The notes under the pieces are model-generated. The model saw only the letters and a list, made by a program, of their open reading frames with translations. It was not told the origin of the DNA and searched no databases. A stretch of 64,000 nucleotides of DNA. It comes from Aliidiomarina iranensis (GTDB taxonomy: Bacteria > Pseudomonadota > Gammaproteobacteria > Enterobacterales > Alteromonadaceae). The position numbers were made by a program, and so were the translations under genes. The DNA lies in the NCBI RefSeq assembly GCF_003987135.1, contig NZ_PIPJ01000001.1, positions 248,001 to 312,000 of the forward strand. Direction: 5' to 3'. Shown here piece by piece: positions 35,650-44,407 of this stretch (positions are counted from its first letter, which is position 1; the number at the start of each line of letters is the position of its first letter).

Positions 35650-35669
35650 GGCGTAAAGAAGTCATAAAA
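35650..35669 (-). promoter_or_regulatory. Candidate KdpE binding site upstream of kdpF
   Basis: Read on the minus strand the sequence is TTTTATGACTTCTTTACGCC. It resembles the Escherichia coli KdpE site (TTTATA, a T-rich spacer, then TTTACACC). It lies about 78 bases before the kdpF start, a suitable distance for activation. The match was judged by eye. Confidence 0.4.
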
Positions 35670-35691
35670 TCTGCGGAGGGATGAGCTGAAG

Positions 35692-35922
35692 GTGGTAAAC
35701 AACTCTTACGGGTTCTTTATGGCAGCTTTGCGCGCGATCGAGCCCTTAGCAGACCGTTTAACTCACACCGTCATTGCAGATACGACCGACGAGCGGGCAC
35801 TAAACGACCTGAACTTGCAGAGCTGTGACGGTATCATCGTCGCTATCGGTGAAGATCTGCGAGCCAACTTGATATGCCCCCTTAATTTGATCATCCTTTC
35901 ATCAAGATTATGCGATCATTGA
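35692..35922 (+). pseudogene. Fragment of a TrkA/KtrA-type potassium regulator
   Basis: Within this frame about 45 residues, LADRLTHTVIADTTDERALN, then DLNLQSCDGIIVAIGEDLRA, match the middle of the nucleotide-binding RCK domain of TrkA/KtrA proteins. The glycine-rich nucleotide motif that should precede it and the rest of the protein are missing, and the sequence after ICPLNL is unrelated. It is therefore a broken gene. It lies just upstream of kdpF in the opposite direction and may be left over from a potassium-transport module carried on the same island. Confidence 0.65.
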
Positions 35923-36016
35923 AAATTGAGCGAATATTGAACTTTACTATTGGATAGCTAACGTAGAGTAGAACAAAGGTCAAAAACCGTAGTATCAAAT
36001 ATCCGAGCAAAAATAT

Positions 36017-36046
36017 TTTGTCACGGATTTGTCACGTATGTGGCAC
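36017..36046. repeat. TTTGTCACG direct repeats with an 11-base period
   Basis: TTTGTCACG occurs at 36017-36025 and 36028-36036, with a diverged third unit (TGTGGCAC) from 36039. The 11-base spacing places the copies on the same face of the helix. Short direct repeats near a tRNA 3'-end copy are reminiscent of integrase arm sites, but no integrase gene is present. Confidence 0.55.
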
Positions 36047-36168
36047 AGGCTAATTTGAGGATGGTTTGAGTGATTTGGGGTAAATGTCATCAGTGAGTTG
36101 AATGTGAGCGCAGCTCATACAAAATAGAGTAATGGGGTTATAGGGGGGTATGTTTGGAAGCCTTTGAT

Positions 36169-36186
36169 GGCGCGCCCGAGAGGATT
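36169..36186 (-). repeat. Copy of the tRNA-Arg 3' end (possible att remnant)
   Basis: The 18 bases GGCGCGCCCGAGAGGATT are identical to 36340-36357, which form the 3' end of the tRNA-Arg gene including part of the encoded CCA and the T arm. The copies are 171 bases apart in the same orientation. Such duplications arise when elements integrate at a tRNA 3' end. Confidence 0.75.
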
Positions 36187-36191
36187 GATTT

Positions 36192-36283
36192 GCGCCATCC
36201 ATGGCGCTCACCCTGCGGGCGCACTCGCGATGCTCGCGCGTCCAAAATGGCTTCCTGCCATTTTGTCGAACCTGAAGAGGTTC
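36192..36283. repeat. Four consecutive short hairpins
   Basis: Four perfect small inverted repeats follow each other: GCGCCAT/ATGGCGC (36192-36207), CGCGA/TCGCG (36226-36238), AAAATGGC/GCCATTTT (36244-36264) and GAACCT/AGGTTC (36268-36283). Together they resemble a structured RNA or a repeat family rather than coding DNA. They lie between the tRNA terminator and the tRNA 3'-end copy. Confidence 0.6.
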
Positions 36284-36304
36284 TCACCTACGAACACACA
36301 AACA

Positions 36305-36333
36305 TAAAAAAACCACCGCGAGGGTGGTTTTCT
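36305..36333 (-). terminator. Rho-independent terminator of tRNA-Arg
   Basis: On the minus strand an eight-base stem AAACCACC/GGTGGTTT with a five-base loop is followed by a run of T. Further pairing of AACATAA with TTATGTT lengthens the stem almost to the tRNA 3' end. It is placed directly behind the CCA. Confidence 0.8.
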
Positions 36334-36338
36334 TATGT

Positions 36339-36415
<77 letters not shown>

Positions 36416-36443
36416 ATAATTGGTGCTTGTTGAGCAGGCGGGG

Positions 36444-36472
36444 ATTTTAGGGAATTTCGGTGCTTATGTCCA
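36444..36472 (-). promoter_or_regulatory. Promoter of tRNA-Arg
   Basis: Minus-strand TGGACA (36472-36467), a 17-base spacer and TAAAAT (36449-36444) form a good sigma-70 promoter. The following CCCCGCC is a GC-rich discriminator typical of stable-RNA promoters under growth-rate and stringent control. Confidence 0.7.
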
Positions 36473-36579
36473 GTGGTGTGGGGAATTAATCTAATTTATC
36501 CTAGATTGGTAAGAATCATTGCGTAAACTGGATTTAGTGTTAAATTGTGGCTTCTGTAATTTAATTTTGAGAATTTAGC

Positions 36580-39348
36580 TTGAGTGCCAAAGAAGCGGGT
36601 AAGCAGGCTCGTGAAGAGCCTGGGATTATTCCTCGATCGTCAGTAACACACTCTTACACGGGCTCGCTTCGGGCTGTGGTAAATGTTGCTGCGTGGGCTT
36701 TATTTGGCTTTTTTTTGGTGATTTGTGTTGGATTGTGGAATCGCTCGGTTACTGCGAGCCAGCATGAGTTGAAGCACTCAGTGGAAATGCTTGAGCAGGG
36801 AATTAAATCCTATTTTGCGAGCACTGAGTTATTTTTGGATACAGTTGGTAACGACCTTGTTTATAACGGCCTTTTTTCGGATAGAGCGCAAGCGCATCGG
36901 CATTTACAGCGAATTACTAAGCGTCAGGAAAATGTGCGAGGCCTTGCGTTTATAACGCCCGACGGTGAGTTTTGGGTTACGGATTTCGCACCATTAGATG
37001 AATCTTTACCTTCGTTGCTTGATACGGAGCTCGCTGCTGCTGATTTTGCAGAATTTTCAAGCAATCCCAAGTTTCATATGGGCAGACCCTACTATTTTGA
37101 GTTTTTCGACACTTGGATTATCCCTGTTCGAGCACCTATTTTTTCTGAAAGCGGTGAGTTTTTAGGATTCATGGCAATGGGGATAGAGCTTTTGGAAGGG
37201 CTTCCATTATGGTCGAATATTGTAATTCCCGCCGGTATTCAAGTTTCCCTTATTCGCTCAGATAACTATTTAGCTTACTTACATCCATTATTGCTTGAGC
37301 ACACGGCAGATTCGTTATCGAGCGTTTATAATGCAAAAATATCTCAGGAACTTCAGGTGCTCATGGGTGAACCGGAAGGTGTTTATCAATATCAACGGTA
37401 TCGATTGCATGATTCTGGTACTGAGCAAACTTATGCCTACCTGAAGCCGCTCAACGATTATGAACTTACGGTAATCGCGGTGCGAAATCGAACACAGGTT
37501 GTTTCTGATTGGTTTGATAGTTTAATCATTCCGTTTGCAGTACTTTTCGCTGCTTTTCTTGCGCTTTGGTTTGCAGCACGGCGAGCGCGCTTTTTTCTGG
37601 AAAACGCAGAACAGGAAATTCATGATAAGCAGGGAGCTCTGCTCCACAGCCTCGAGCAATATGGAAAACTAACCGCACTCACTCCAGCTGGTGTTTATCA
37701 GATCAAGGTACACGAAGATGGCACTCGGGAATTCATTTATTTAAGCCAGCGGGCTCGCGATTTGTTTGCTATACCACTCACCTTACCGCTTGCTGATGCC
37801 CTTGAACATGTAGTTGCATGTACCCACCCGGAAGACATTGAGAGCTTTGTGGTGGCGGAAGAAGAGGCAGTTAAAAATAGGCATACTTTGCACTGGGAAG
37901 GGCGATTTATTGTTCGCAATAAAGTGATTTGGGTGGCTATTGAATCAGAGCCTGGTGAACCAGGCGACTTAGCAGAAGTTTGGCATGGTGTGATGTTAGA
38001 TGTTACCAAGCGAAGAGAAACGCAAGAGCAAATAGAAGAGCTTGCGTATTATGATGTGCTCACCCACCTACCTAACCGAACGCTCCTGCAAAAAAGATTA
38101 CAAAAGAGCATTTGGGCTGCCCGCTATAAAAAACAATATTCAACTGTGCTATCAGTTGATTTAGATAACTTTAAAATATTGAATGATAGCTTGGGCCATG
38201 AAGAGGGCGATCGCGCTTTGTTATTGGTGGCGCAACGGTTGATGGGCTTGGTTAAAGAAGAAGATACGGTTGCACGAATGTCGGCAGATGAGTTTATTAT
38301 TCTGCTAACTGGTTTGGGTACCTCTGAAGGTAATGCAATTGCTCGTACTCAGGATTTTATTAGCCAATTAAATATTCAGATGCAAAATCCGTTGGCACTG
38401 GCAGGCGGCTCTTATTTGTTAACGGCAAGTGTTGGTATAGCACTGGTTGGCCCGCAATCAGAAAATATAGAATTTGTATTACAACAAGCTGATCAGGCCA
38501 TGTATGAAGCGAAAGATGCAGGCCGCAACACAAGTGTGTTCTTTGATGATGATTTGCAAACCCGATTAAATACACGTTTGGAAATGCAACGTGAATTACA
38601 TCGCGGTATTGTTGAAAACGAGCTTGAATTATTTTACCAAACAAAAGTAAATTGCCAGCAAACTTGCGTGGGAGTAGAGGCCTTGGTGCGCTGGTTTCAT
38701 CCCGTCAAGGGCATGATTAGCCCTGTTGATTTTATCTCCATAGCGGAGCAATCCGGTGATATTCTTCTGCTTGGTAAATGGGTAATGCACACCGCGTGCG
38801 AAACCCTGGTTGCTTGGTCGAATGATCCTATACGTTCTGATTGGACCATGTCAGTAAATGTTTCTGTAAGGCAGCTCAAAGCAGATAACTTTGTTGCCGA
38901 GGTAACCCAGTGCTTACAAGATACCGGTGCGCCGGCAAATAAACTAATTCTGGAAATAACCGAATCAATGCTGCTCGGCAATACCGAATCGATTATCGTG
39001 AAAATGCAGGCACTGAGAAGTATAGGCGTGCGTTTTGCGCTCGATGACTTTGGTACCGGCTATTCAAACTTGAGTTACCTGCAGCGGCTGCCCCTTGATC
39101 AGCTGAAAATTGATCGGTCATTTGTGTCTACCAATCAAGATCAAGCAACCGCAGGTTTGGCGCAACCACAGCTCACGCAAAGTATTATTTCACTCGGCAA
39201 GACCTTGGGCTTAATCGTGGTTGCTGAGGGGGTAGAAACGAAAGCGCAATTTGAAGCCTTAACTAGCCAAGGCTGTGATATTTTCCAAGGTTTTCATTTC
39301 AGCCAACCAACACGTTTAAACGCACTTCCGCAGCCGAACAAGAAATAA
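36580..39348 (+). CDS. Membrane c-di-GMP protein: sensor, PAS, degenerate GGDEF and intact EAL
   Basis: A 922-residue protein with a membrane helix at about 38-57, a periplasmic sensor region to about 310 and a second helix at about 315-332. A PAS-like part follows (about 365-475), then GGDEF (about 490-650) and EAL (about 665-915). The GGDEF signature is changed to SADEF at 568-572, so cyclase activity is unlikely. The EAL site is intact: EALVRW at E700, LEITESMLL, ALDDFGTGYSN and VVAEGVET. It should therefore be a phosphodiesterase. The start is a TTG at 36580 with a weak ribosome site; no ATG lies before the first helix, so the exact start is uncertain. Confidence 0.88.
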   Translation: MSAKEAGKQAREEPGIIPRSSVTHSYTGSLRAVVNVAAWALFGFFLVICVGLWNRSVTASQHELKHSVEMLEQGIKSYFASTELFLDTVGNDLVYNGLFSDRAQAHRHLQRITKRQENVRGLAFITPDGEFWVTDFAPLDESLPSLLDTELAAADFAEFSSNPKFHMGRPYYFEFFDTWIIPVRAPIFSESGEFLGFMAMGIELLEGLPLWSNIVIPAGIQVSLIRSDNYLAYLHPLLLEHTADSLSSVYNAKISQELQVLMGEPEGVYQYQRYRLHDSGTEQTYAYLKPLNDYELTVIAVRNRTQVVSDWFDSLIIPFAVLFAAFLALWFAARRARFFLENAEQEIHDKQGALLHSLEQYGKLTALTPAGVYQIKVHEDGTREFIYLSQRARDLFAIPLTLPLADALEHVVACTHPEDIESFVVAEEEAVKNRHTLHWEGRFIVRNKVIWVAIESEPGEPGDLAEVWHGVMLDVTKRRETQEQIEELAYYDVLTHLPNRTLLQKRLQKSIWAARYKKQYSTVLSVDLDNFKILNDSLGHEEGDRALLLVAQRLMGLVKEEDTVARMSADEFIILLTGLGTSEGNAIARTQDFISQLNIQMQNPLALAGGSYLLTASVGIALVGPQSENIEFVLQQADQAMYEAKDAGRNTSVFFDDDLQTRLNTRLEMQRELHRGIVENELELFYQTKVNCQQTCVGVEALVRWFHPVKGMISPVDFISIAEQSGDILLLGKWVMHTACETLVAWSNDPIRSDWTMSVNVSVRQLKADNFVAEVTQCLQDTGAPANKLILEITESMLLGNTESIIVKMQALRSIGVRFALDDFGTGYSNLSYLQRLPLDQLKIDRSFVSTNQDQATAGLAQPQLTQSIISLGKTLGLIVVAEGVETKAQFEALTSQGCDIFQGFHFSQPTRLNALPQPNKK

Positions 39349-39475
39349 CCCTCGCATAACTCGGTGCCCTTGCTATGCAACGGTTTATTCCTGCACTTTG
39401 TCGGCTTTTGCTTGCGTAAAAACCAGTTTTTTTGCACTCTAACCTTCGATTTTTTTGCAACATGGGATGTAACTA

Positions 39476-41020
39476 ATGAAAACTCTGAGCTGTTTTGCAG
39501 CAGCATTGATGCTGTTGGCGGCGCCTGTGGCGGCTTCCGCGGAATATCTACAAACAAAAACGAATTTTACTGAACGTGCAAGTGAAAGTGCAGAAACACT
39601 TGTAGTTTTGGTGCCTTCAGATACCCAAGAATTGAGCTTGGCTAATTGGAGCAATGAAACGGCCGCGCAGGTAAACCGCGCCATGCAAGTGCGTGAATTT
39701 GATGGCAGCGCGAAACAGCAGTTGGAAATCATTGCCCCTGTAGGCCTTCCGGTTGAGCGCTTGGTATTGATGGGTGTGGGTAGTGCTGCGGAATTACCGC
39801 GTGTTGATGCGGAAGAAATGGGTGCGGCTTTAGCGAACCACGTAAACGGTACCAAAGCAGGAATGATTCAGGTGGATACGCGCCTTATCACTGATGCTAC
39901 TGAGAATAGCCGTGTTACTGCTGCTATGGCCCATGGCGTTGATTTAAGAAACTATCGTTTTGATCGTTTCAAGAGCGAGCCGGAACCTCGCCCAAGCCAA
40001 GTTTTTGAATGGTTGGTTGCTGATGCCAATACAGCTGAGGCGCATTATGCAACGAAACGCAGCCTCGCCGATGGTGTGTTTTTAGCACGGGAACTAGTAA
40101 ATTTACCCGGTAGCACAGGCTACCCAGCCGCATTCGCGGAAATGGCTCGAGAAGCCTTAGAACCACTGGGTATTGAAGTGACCATTTTAGGCCCAGAGCA
40201 AATCTTAGAATTGGGCATGGGTTCCTTATATGGCGTGAGCCAGGGTAGCCAGCACAAAGCTCACTTACTGGTAGCGCATTGGAAGGGTAGTGATGATCAA
40301 CCAATTGCCTTAGTAGGAAAGGGAAATACGTTCGATACTGGCGGTTATAATTTAAAAACTTCCTCGGCCTCTATTCGCGCAATGACCACCGATAAGGCTG
40401 GGGCTGCTGCTGTGATTGGCGCAGTGGCTGCATTAGCGGCAGAGCAAGCACCGATTAATGTAGTGGCAGTTGCACCGTTATCACACAATTTGATTTCTGG
40501 CGAAGCGCAGTTACCAGGTGATGTAGTAACCACGGGCTCTGGCTCTACTATCGAAGTTGCAAACACGGATGCAGAGGGCCGATTAATATTGGCCGATGGC
40601 ATTTGGTATGCCCGTGAACATTTTAACCCACGTGTAATTGCCGATATTGCTACCTTAACAGGGGCTAAAGTGGGCGCATTAGGCACCGATTACTCAGCGA
40701 TTTTCAGCGAGCAGGACGACATTATTCGCACCTTACGCCAAGCTGGTGAGAATACTAACGAGTTAGTGTGGCAGCTTCCGTTAGGCCCTTATGCGAACAT
40801 TGTTAGCAGCGATATCGCTGATCTACGGAACACGGGTTCGCCCGGTGCTCAGGCTGGCGCACGCTTATTACAGCACTTTGCTGGTGATACCCCATGGGTT
40901 CACATTGATATGGCGGGCAACGCAAGAGTACAAAGTGCTACCGGTATTCACCCGCAAGGCGCAACAGGTTACGGTGTGCGCTTACTTACTGAGTGGGTAA
41001 AAATCTACGCTGCTGAGTAA
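39476..41020 (+). CDS. Exported M17-family leucyl aminopeptidase
   Basis: A 514-residue protein. A clear signal peptide (MLLAAPVAASAEY) distinguishes it from the usual cytoplasmic PepA. The catalytic part has the two-metal motifs VGKGNTFDTGGYNLK, MTTDKAGAAAVIGA and NTDAEGRLILADG, so the metal ligands appear present. It probably cleaves amino acids from peptides in the periplasm or outside the cell. It stands alone, followed by a strong terminator. Confidence 0.9.
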   Translation: MKTLSCFAAALMLLAAPVAASAEYLQTKTNFTERASESAETLVVLVPSDTQELSLANWSNETAAQVNRAMQVREFDGSAKQQLEIIAPVGLPVERLVLMGVGSAAELPRVDAEEMGAALANHVNGTKAGMIQVDTRLITDATENSRVTAAMAHGVDLRNYRFDRFKSEPEPRPSQVFEWLVADANTAEAHYATKRSLADGVFLARELVNLPGSTGYPAAFAEMAREALEPLGIEVTILGPEQILELGMGSLYGVSQGSQHKAHLLVAHWKGSDDQPIALVGKGNTFDTGGYNLKTSSASIRAMTTDKAGAAAVIGAVAALAAEQAPINVVAVAPLSHNLISGEAQLPGDVVTTGSGSTIEVANTDAEGRLILADGIWYAREHFNPRVIADIATLTGAKVGALGTDYSAIFSEQDDIIRTLRQAGENTNELVWQLPLGPYANIVSSDIADLRNTGSPGAQAGARLLQHFAGDTPWVHIDMAGNARVQSATGIHPQGATGYGVRLLTEWVKIYAAE

Positions 41021-41074
41021 ACCCGGTAAATACATGTGAAACCTCACATTATGCTTGAAATAATGTATTATCAA

Positions 41075-41100
41075 AGCCTCGGTTATCCGGGGCTTTTTTA
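41075..41100 (+). terminator. Rho-independent terminator
   Basis: AGCCTCGG and CCGGGGCT form an eight-base stem with one G-T pair and a TTAT loop, followed by six T. It ends transcription of the aminopeptidase gene 55 bases after its stop. Confidence 0.85.
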
Positions 41101-41136
41101 TAAAACTTCGGTTTGCAAAGTTATGTGGAGAGCATC

Positions 41137-41547
41137 ATGAGTAAAGAAGTAAGCGAAGGGTGTGTGCGCGTTGAAGAAAAAATGGCACCTTTTACCAATC
41201 AAGTAACCACATATAATCACCGTTGGTTAGCCGATGAACCAGAATCAGTAGGCGGCGCCGATGAGGGCCCTGCGCCAATGGAAATGGTGATGGCTGGTTT
41301 AGGTGCCTGCACTTCCATGACCTTACGTATGTACGCTGCCCGCAAAGAGTGGCCACTTGAGAAGGTAACGGTGGATCTGCGGCATGAAAAAGGCAATGAG
41401 GGCAACGAGGCAATTTCCCGAAGTATCAAACTTGAAGGAAACCTCTCGGATGAGCAGCGTGAACGGCTGCTGGAAATCGCCAATAAATGCCCTGTTCATA
41501 AAACATTGTTAAACACTGATTTAGAAATCCCCACCGAATTAAAATAA
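41137..41547 (+). CDS. OsmC-family protein
   Basis: A protein of about 136 residues starting at the ATG at 41137 (GGAG six bases upstream; a frame from 41113 is less likely). It has the two reactive cysteines of the family in MAGLGACTSMTLRMY and NKCPVHKTL. OsmC-like enzymes reduce organic peroxides. The pattern is closer to YhfA-like members than to classical OsmC. It is followed after 35 bases by an esterase gene. Confidence 0.88.
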   Translation: MSKEVSEGCVRVEEKMAPFTNQVTTYNHRWLADEPESVGGADEGPAPMEMVMAGLGACTSMTLRMYAARKEWPLEKVTVDLRHEKGNEGNEAISRSIKLEGNLSDEQRERLLEIANKCPVHKTLLNTDLEIPTELK

Positions 41548-41582
41548 CCATGTTGTTGAGAGTTTAAAAAATAGGACGAACC

Positions 41583-42242
41583 ATGAGTTTATTACCTTGC
41601 GTAGAAGTTGAACCGAAGGAATCCGCCAATGCAGCAGTGATCTGGTTGCATGGCTTAGGTGCCGATGGCCACGATTTTGAGCCTGTTGTGCCGCATATTC
41701 AGTTTGCAGCAGGTGTAAACACGCGGTTTATTTTTCCGCATGCACCGCGTATTCCGGTTACTGTGAATGGTGGCATGCAAATGCCAGCTTGGTACGATAT
41801 TTTAGAAATGTCGATCGAGCGTAGTGTTGATGAAACGCAACTGCGTGCATCGGCCGCTTCTACGATTGCGCTTATTGAACGCGAGATAGAACGTGGCATT
41901 CCGGCCGAACGAATTGTGTTAGCCGGCTTCTCTCAAGGTGGTGCCGTGGCTTATGAAGCTGCACTTAGCTACAACCAAAAGCTGGCAGGTGTAATGTGCC
42001 TTTCCACCTATCTAGCAACCAAAGATTCCGTGCAATGTAGCGAAGCGCAGAAAACAACGCCGATGTTGATTCAGCATGGTACTCAAGATCCAATTGTACC
42101 TGTTCAGCTTGGTGAGCAGGCAAAATCTTGGTTAACCGAGCGCGGGTATCCCGTTACCTATCAAACCTACCCAATGGCACATCAAGTTTGTGCAGAGCAG
42201 CTACAACACATCAGCCAATTTATGCAAAAAGTATTGCCTTAG
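41583..42242 (+). CDS. Alpha/beta-hydrolase carboxylesterase/phospholipase
   Basis: A 219-residue protein of the small carboxylesterase (acyl-protein thioesterase-like) family. It has WLHGLGADGHDFEP near the start, the nucleophile GFSQGG with S117, the acid in HGTQDPIVP and the histidine in MAHQVC. No signal peptide is seen, so it is cytoplasmic. It may be co-transcribed with the osmC gene. Confidence 0.9.
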   Translation: MSLLPCVEVEPKESANAAVIWLHGLGADGHDFEPVVPHIQFAAGVNTRFIFPHAPRIPVTVNGGMQMPAWYDILEMSIERSVDETQLRASAASTIALIEREIERGIPAERIVLAGFSQGGAVAYEAALSYNQKLAGVMCLSTYLATKDSVQCSEAQKTTPMLIQHGTQDPIVPVQLGEQAKSWLTERGYPVTYQTYPMAHQVCAEQLQHISQFMQKVLP

Positions 42243-42321
42243 TAGTGCGCTTTTACAATGGCATGTAAGGCTATGGGAACAATTAAAAAAGCTGAACGTA
42301 ACAATAATAGAGGAAGCTAAC

Positions 42322-44397
42322 ATGCAATTACGCTCAATTATCCGCTTTTTCGCGCTACTCGTTTTAGTGCTTGGCGGCACGGTTCATGTTGCGAGTGCAC
42401 AGAACGCGAATAGTGCACCCGAAGCCATGCAGCATCTCGCTGCGGAAGATATTTTTGCGCTTCAGCACGCCAATGATGTGCAAGTGAGCCCAAACGGTGA
42501 GTACATTGTGTATGTGCGCCACAGCAACGATATCATGCATGATTCTACTCGCCGCAGTTTATGGTTAGTGGATATTGCCAGTGGCACACAAAGCCCGTTA
42601 TTTGCCCATGAACATCAATACAGCAGCCCGCGCTGGTCGCCCGATGGCAAGCGCATTGCTTTTATTTCCAATCAATCTGGCAGCTCGCAAATTCATGTGC
42701 ATTGGTTAGCAGAAAACAAAACCGCCACTGTTTCGGATCTCCGTAATAGCCCGAGTAGCTTAACTTGGGCTCCGAATGGAAAGCACATTGCGTTTAGTAT
42801 GGAAGTGTTAGCACCATCTACGCCGTTCGCTCAGAGTGTCTACCGGCCGAAACGTCCAGAAGGCGCGAACTGGGCAGAACCCGCGATTATCTCTGAACGA
42901 GCTTATTATCAGGCTGATGGCCGCGGATTCTTAGAGAGTGCTTATCGGCACATCTTCGTGGTTAGCGCTGAGGGCGGTACAGCACGCCAGCTCACCGCGG
43001 GGAATTATAATCATGGTGGTAGGTTAGCTTGGTTGCCTGATAGCAGCGCAATTGTATTTTCAGCGAATCGCCGTGATGATTGGGAATATCAATCACTTGA
43101 AGCAAACCTATATCAAGTTGATGTAATCGATGGGCACTTAACCGAACTAACTAACGAAAGTGGCCGGCAAACTTCACCGGTATTTTCTCCCGATGGCACT
43201 CATTTAGCGTTCTTACATACTTCTGGTGAGAGAAAACCTTACCGCAATGCCAAGTTACGGGTTATGAGTTGGCGGAGTAAGGAAGTAACAGAGTTATTAA
43301 CCGATTTCGATCGCTCGGTGGAATCACCTGCTTGGATGAGTGCCAGCGCGATAGCTTTTCAATATGCTGATCGCGGCCGGTTAAAATTAGCAAGTGTTGC
43401 GTTGAATGGGAGCACTATTACTGATTTAACCAGCGATGTTGGCACCGGCAGCAATGGCCGCCCGTATTTGGGTGGTATGTTTAGCGCCGCCAGTAACGGC
43501 GTGTTGGCATTTACCCATGGTAACGCTGGGCAAATGGGCAATGTAGGCGTGTGGCAAAGTGGCAGTGTAGAGGTGCTTACAGAGCTAAATCATGATTTAT
43601 TTAGCCAGCGTAGTTTGGGTAAAGTGCACGAAATCAATTATCGCTCGAGCTTAGATAACGTTGAAATTCAAGGTTGGTATATTACGCCGCCGAACTTCGA
43701 TCCGGAAAAAGAATATCCGTTGTTAGTAGAAATTCATGGTGGCCCACATTTGGCGTACGGGCCATACTTTGCGGCTGAACTGCAGCGTTATGCCGCCGAA
43801 GGTTATGTGGTTTTCTACAATAACTATCGGGGAAGTAGCTCCTATGGTGAAGATTTCGCCATGTTGCTAGATGGTAAATATTCATCACCAGATGATTTTG
43901 CTGATCATATGTCGGGCGTTGATGCCATGCTCGAAAAGGGTTTTATTGATGAACAAAACCTATTTATTACCGGTGGTTCTGCTGGTGGTATCGCAACGGC
44001 TTACGCCGTGGGCTTAACGGATCGCTTTAACGCTGCAGTGGCTACGAATCCAGTGATTAACTGGGTATCAAAGGTGCTAACAGCGGATAGCTACTTGGGG
44101 CAGGTGGCGAACCAGTTTCCCGGTATGCCGTGGGATGAACTTGAGCATTATTGGCAACGCTCGCCGCTTTCGTTGGTGGCAAATGTAACCACACCAACAT
44201 TGATGTTTGTTGGCGAGGATGACCGGCGGACGCCGCTTTCAGATAGCCAACAGTTCTATCAAGCTCTGCAATTAAAGGGTGTCGATACGGCGTTAGTGCG
44301 AGTGCCGGGTGCTTCCCATGGGGTTTCGAGCCGGCCTTCGCGCATGATCATGAAAATTGAGCATGCGCTGGCTTGGTTCGAGCAGTATAAACAATAG
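42322..44397 (+). CDS. Exported S9-family prolyl oligopeptidase
   Basis: A protein of about 691 residues with a signal peptide (LGGTVHVASAQ). The N-terminal beta-propeller has repeats such as RWSPDGKRIAFISN and VFSPDGTHLAFLH. The C-terminal hydrolase domain has the catalytic serine in GGSAGG (S553), the acid in GEDDRRTP and the histidine in GASHGVS. The ATG at 42322 has GAGGA upstream; the long frame from 42190 runs into the esterase gene. It is likely to degrade peptides in the periplasm. Confidence 0.92.
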   Translation: MQLRSIIRFFALLVLVLGGTVHVASAQNANSAPEAMQHLAAEDIFALQHANDVQVSPNGEYIVYVRHSNDIMHDSTRRSLWLVDIASGTQSPLFAHEHQYSSPRWSPDGKRIAFISNQSGSSQIHVHWLAENKTATVSDLRNSPSSLTWAPNGKHIAFSMEVLAPSTPFAQSVYRPKRPEGANWAEPAIISERAYYQADGRGFLESAYRHIFVVSAEGGTARQLTAGNYNHGGRLAWLPDSSAIVFSANRRDDWEYQSLEANLYQVDVIDGHLTELTNESGRQTSPVFSPDGTHLAFLHTSGERKPYRNAKLRVMSWRSKEVTELLTDFDRSVESPAWMSASAIAFQYADRGRLKLASVALNGSTITDLTSDVGTGSNGRPYLGGMFSAASNGVLAFTHGNAGQMGNVGVWQSGSVEVLTELNHDLFSQRSLGKVHEINYRSSLDNVEIQGWYITPPNFDPEKEYPLLVEIHGGPHLAYGPYFAAELQRYAAEGYVVFYNNYRGSSSYGEDFAMLLDGKYSSPDDFADHMSGVDAMLEKGFIDEQNLFITGGSAGGIATAYAVGLTDRFNAAVATNPVINWVSKVLTADSYLGQVANQFPGMPWDELEHYWQRSPLSLVANVTTPTLMFVGEDDRRTPLSDSQQFYQALQLKGVDTALVRVPGASHGVSSRPSRMIMKIEHALAWFEQYKQ

Positions 44398-44407
44398 CCT
44401 TTGCCGG

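Larger units (their letters stand above)
35923..36338. other. Gene-free stretch between the kdp island and tRNA-Arg
   Basis: About 416 bases with no believable gene. It holds short direct repeats at 36017-36046, a copy of the tRNA-Arg 3' end at 36169-36186, a run of four small hairpins at 36192-36283 and the tRNA terminator at 36305-36333. An ORF covering 36154-36450 is only the translated tRNA region. Confidence 0.6.
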
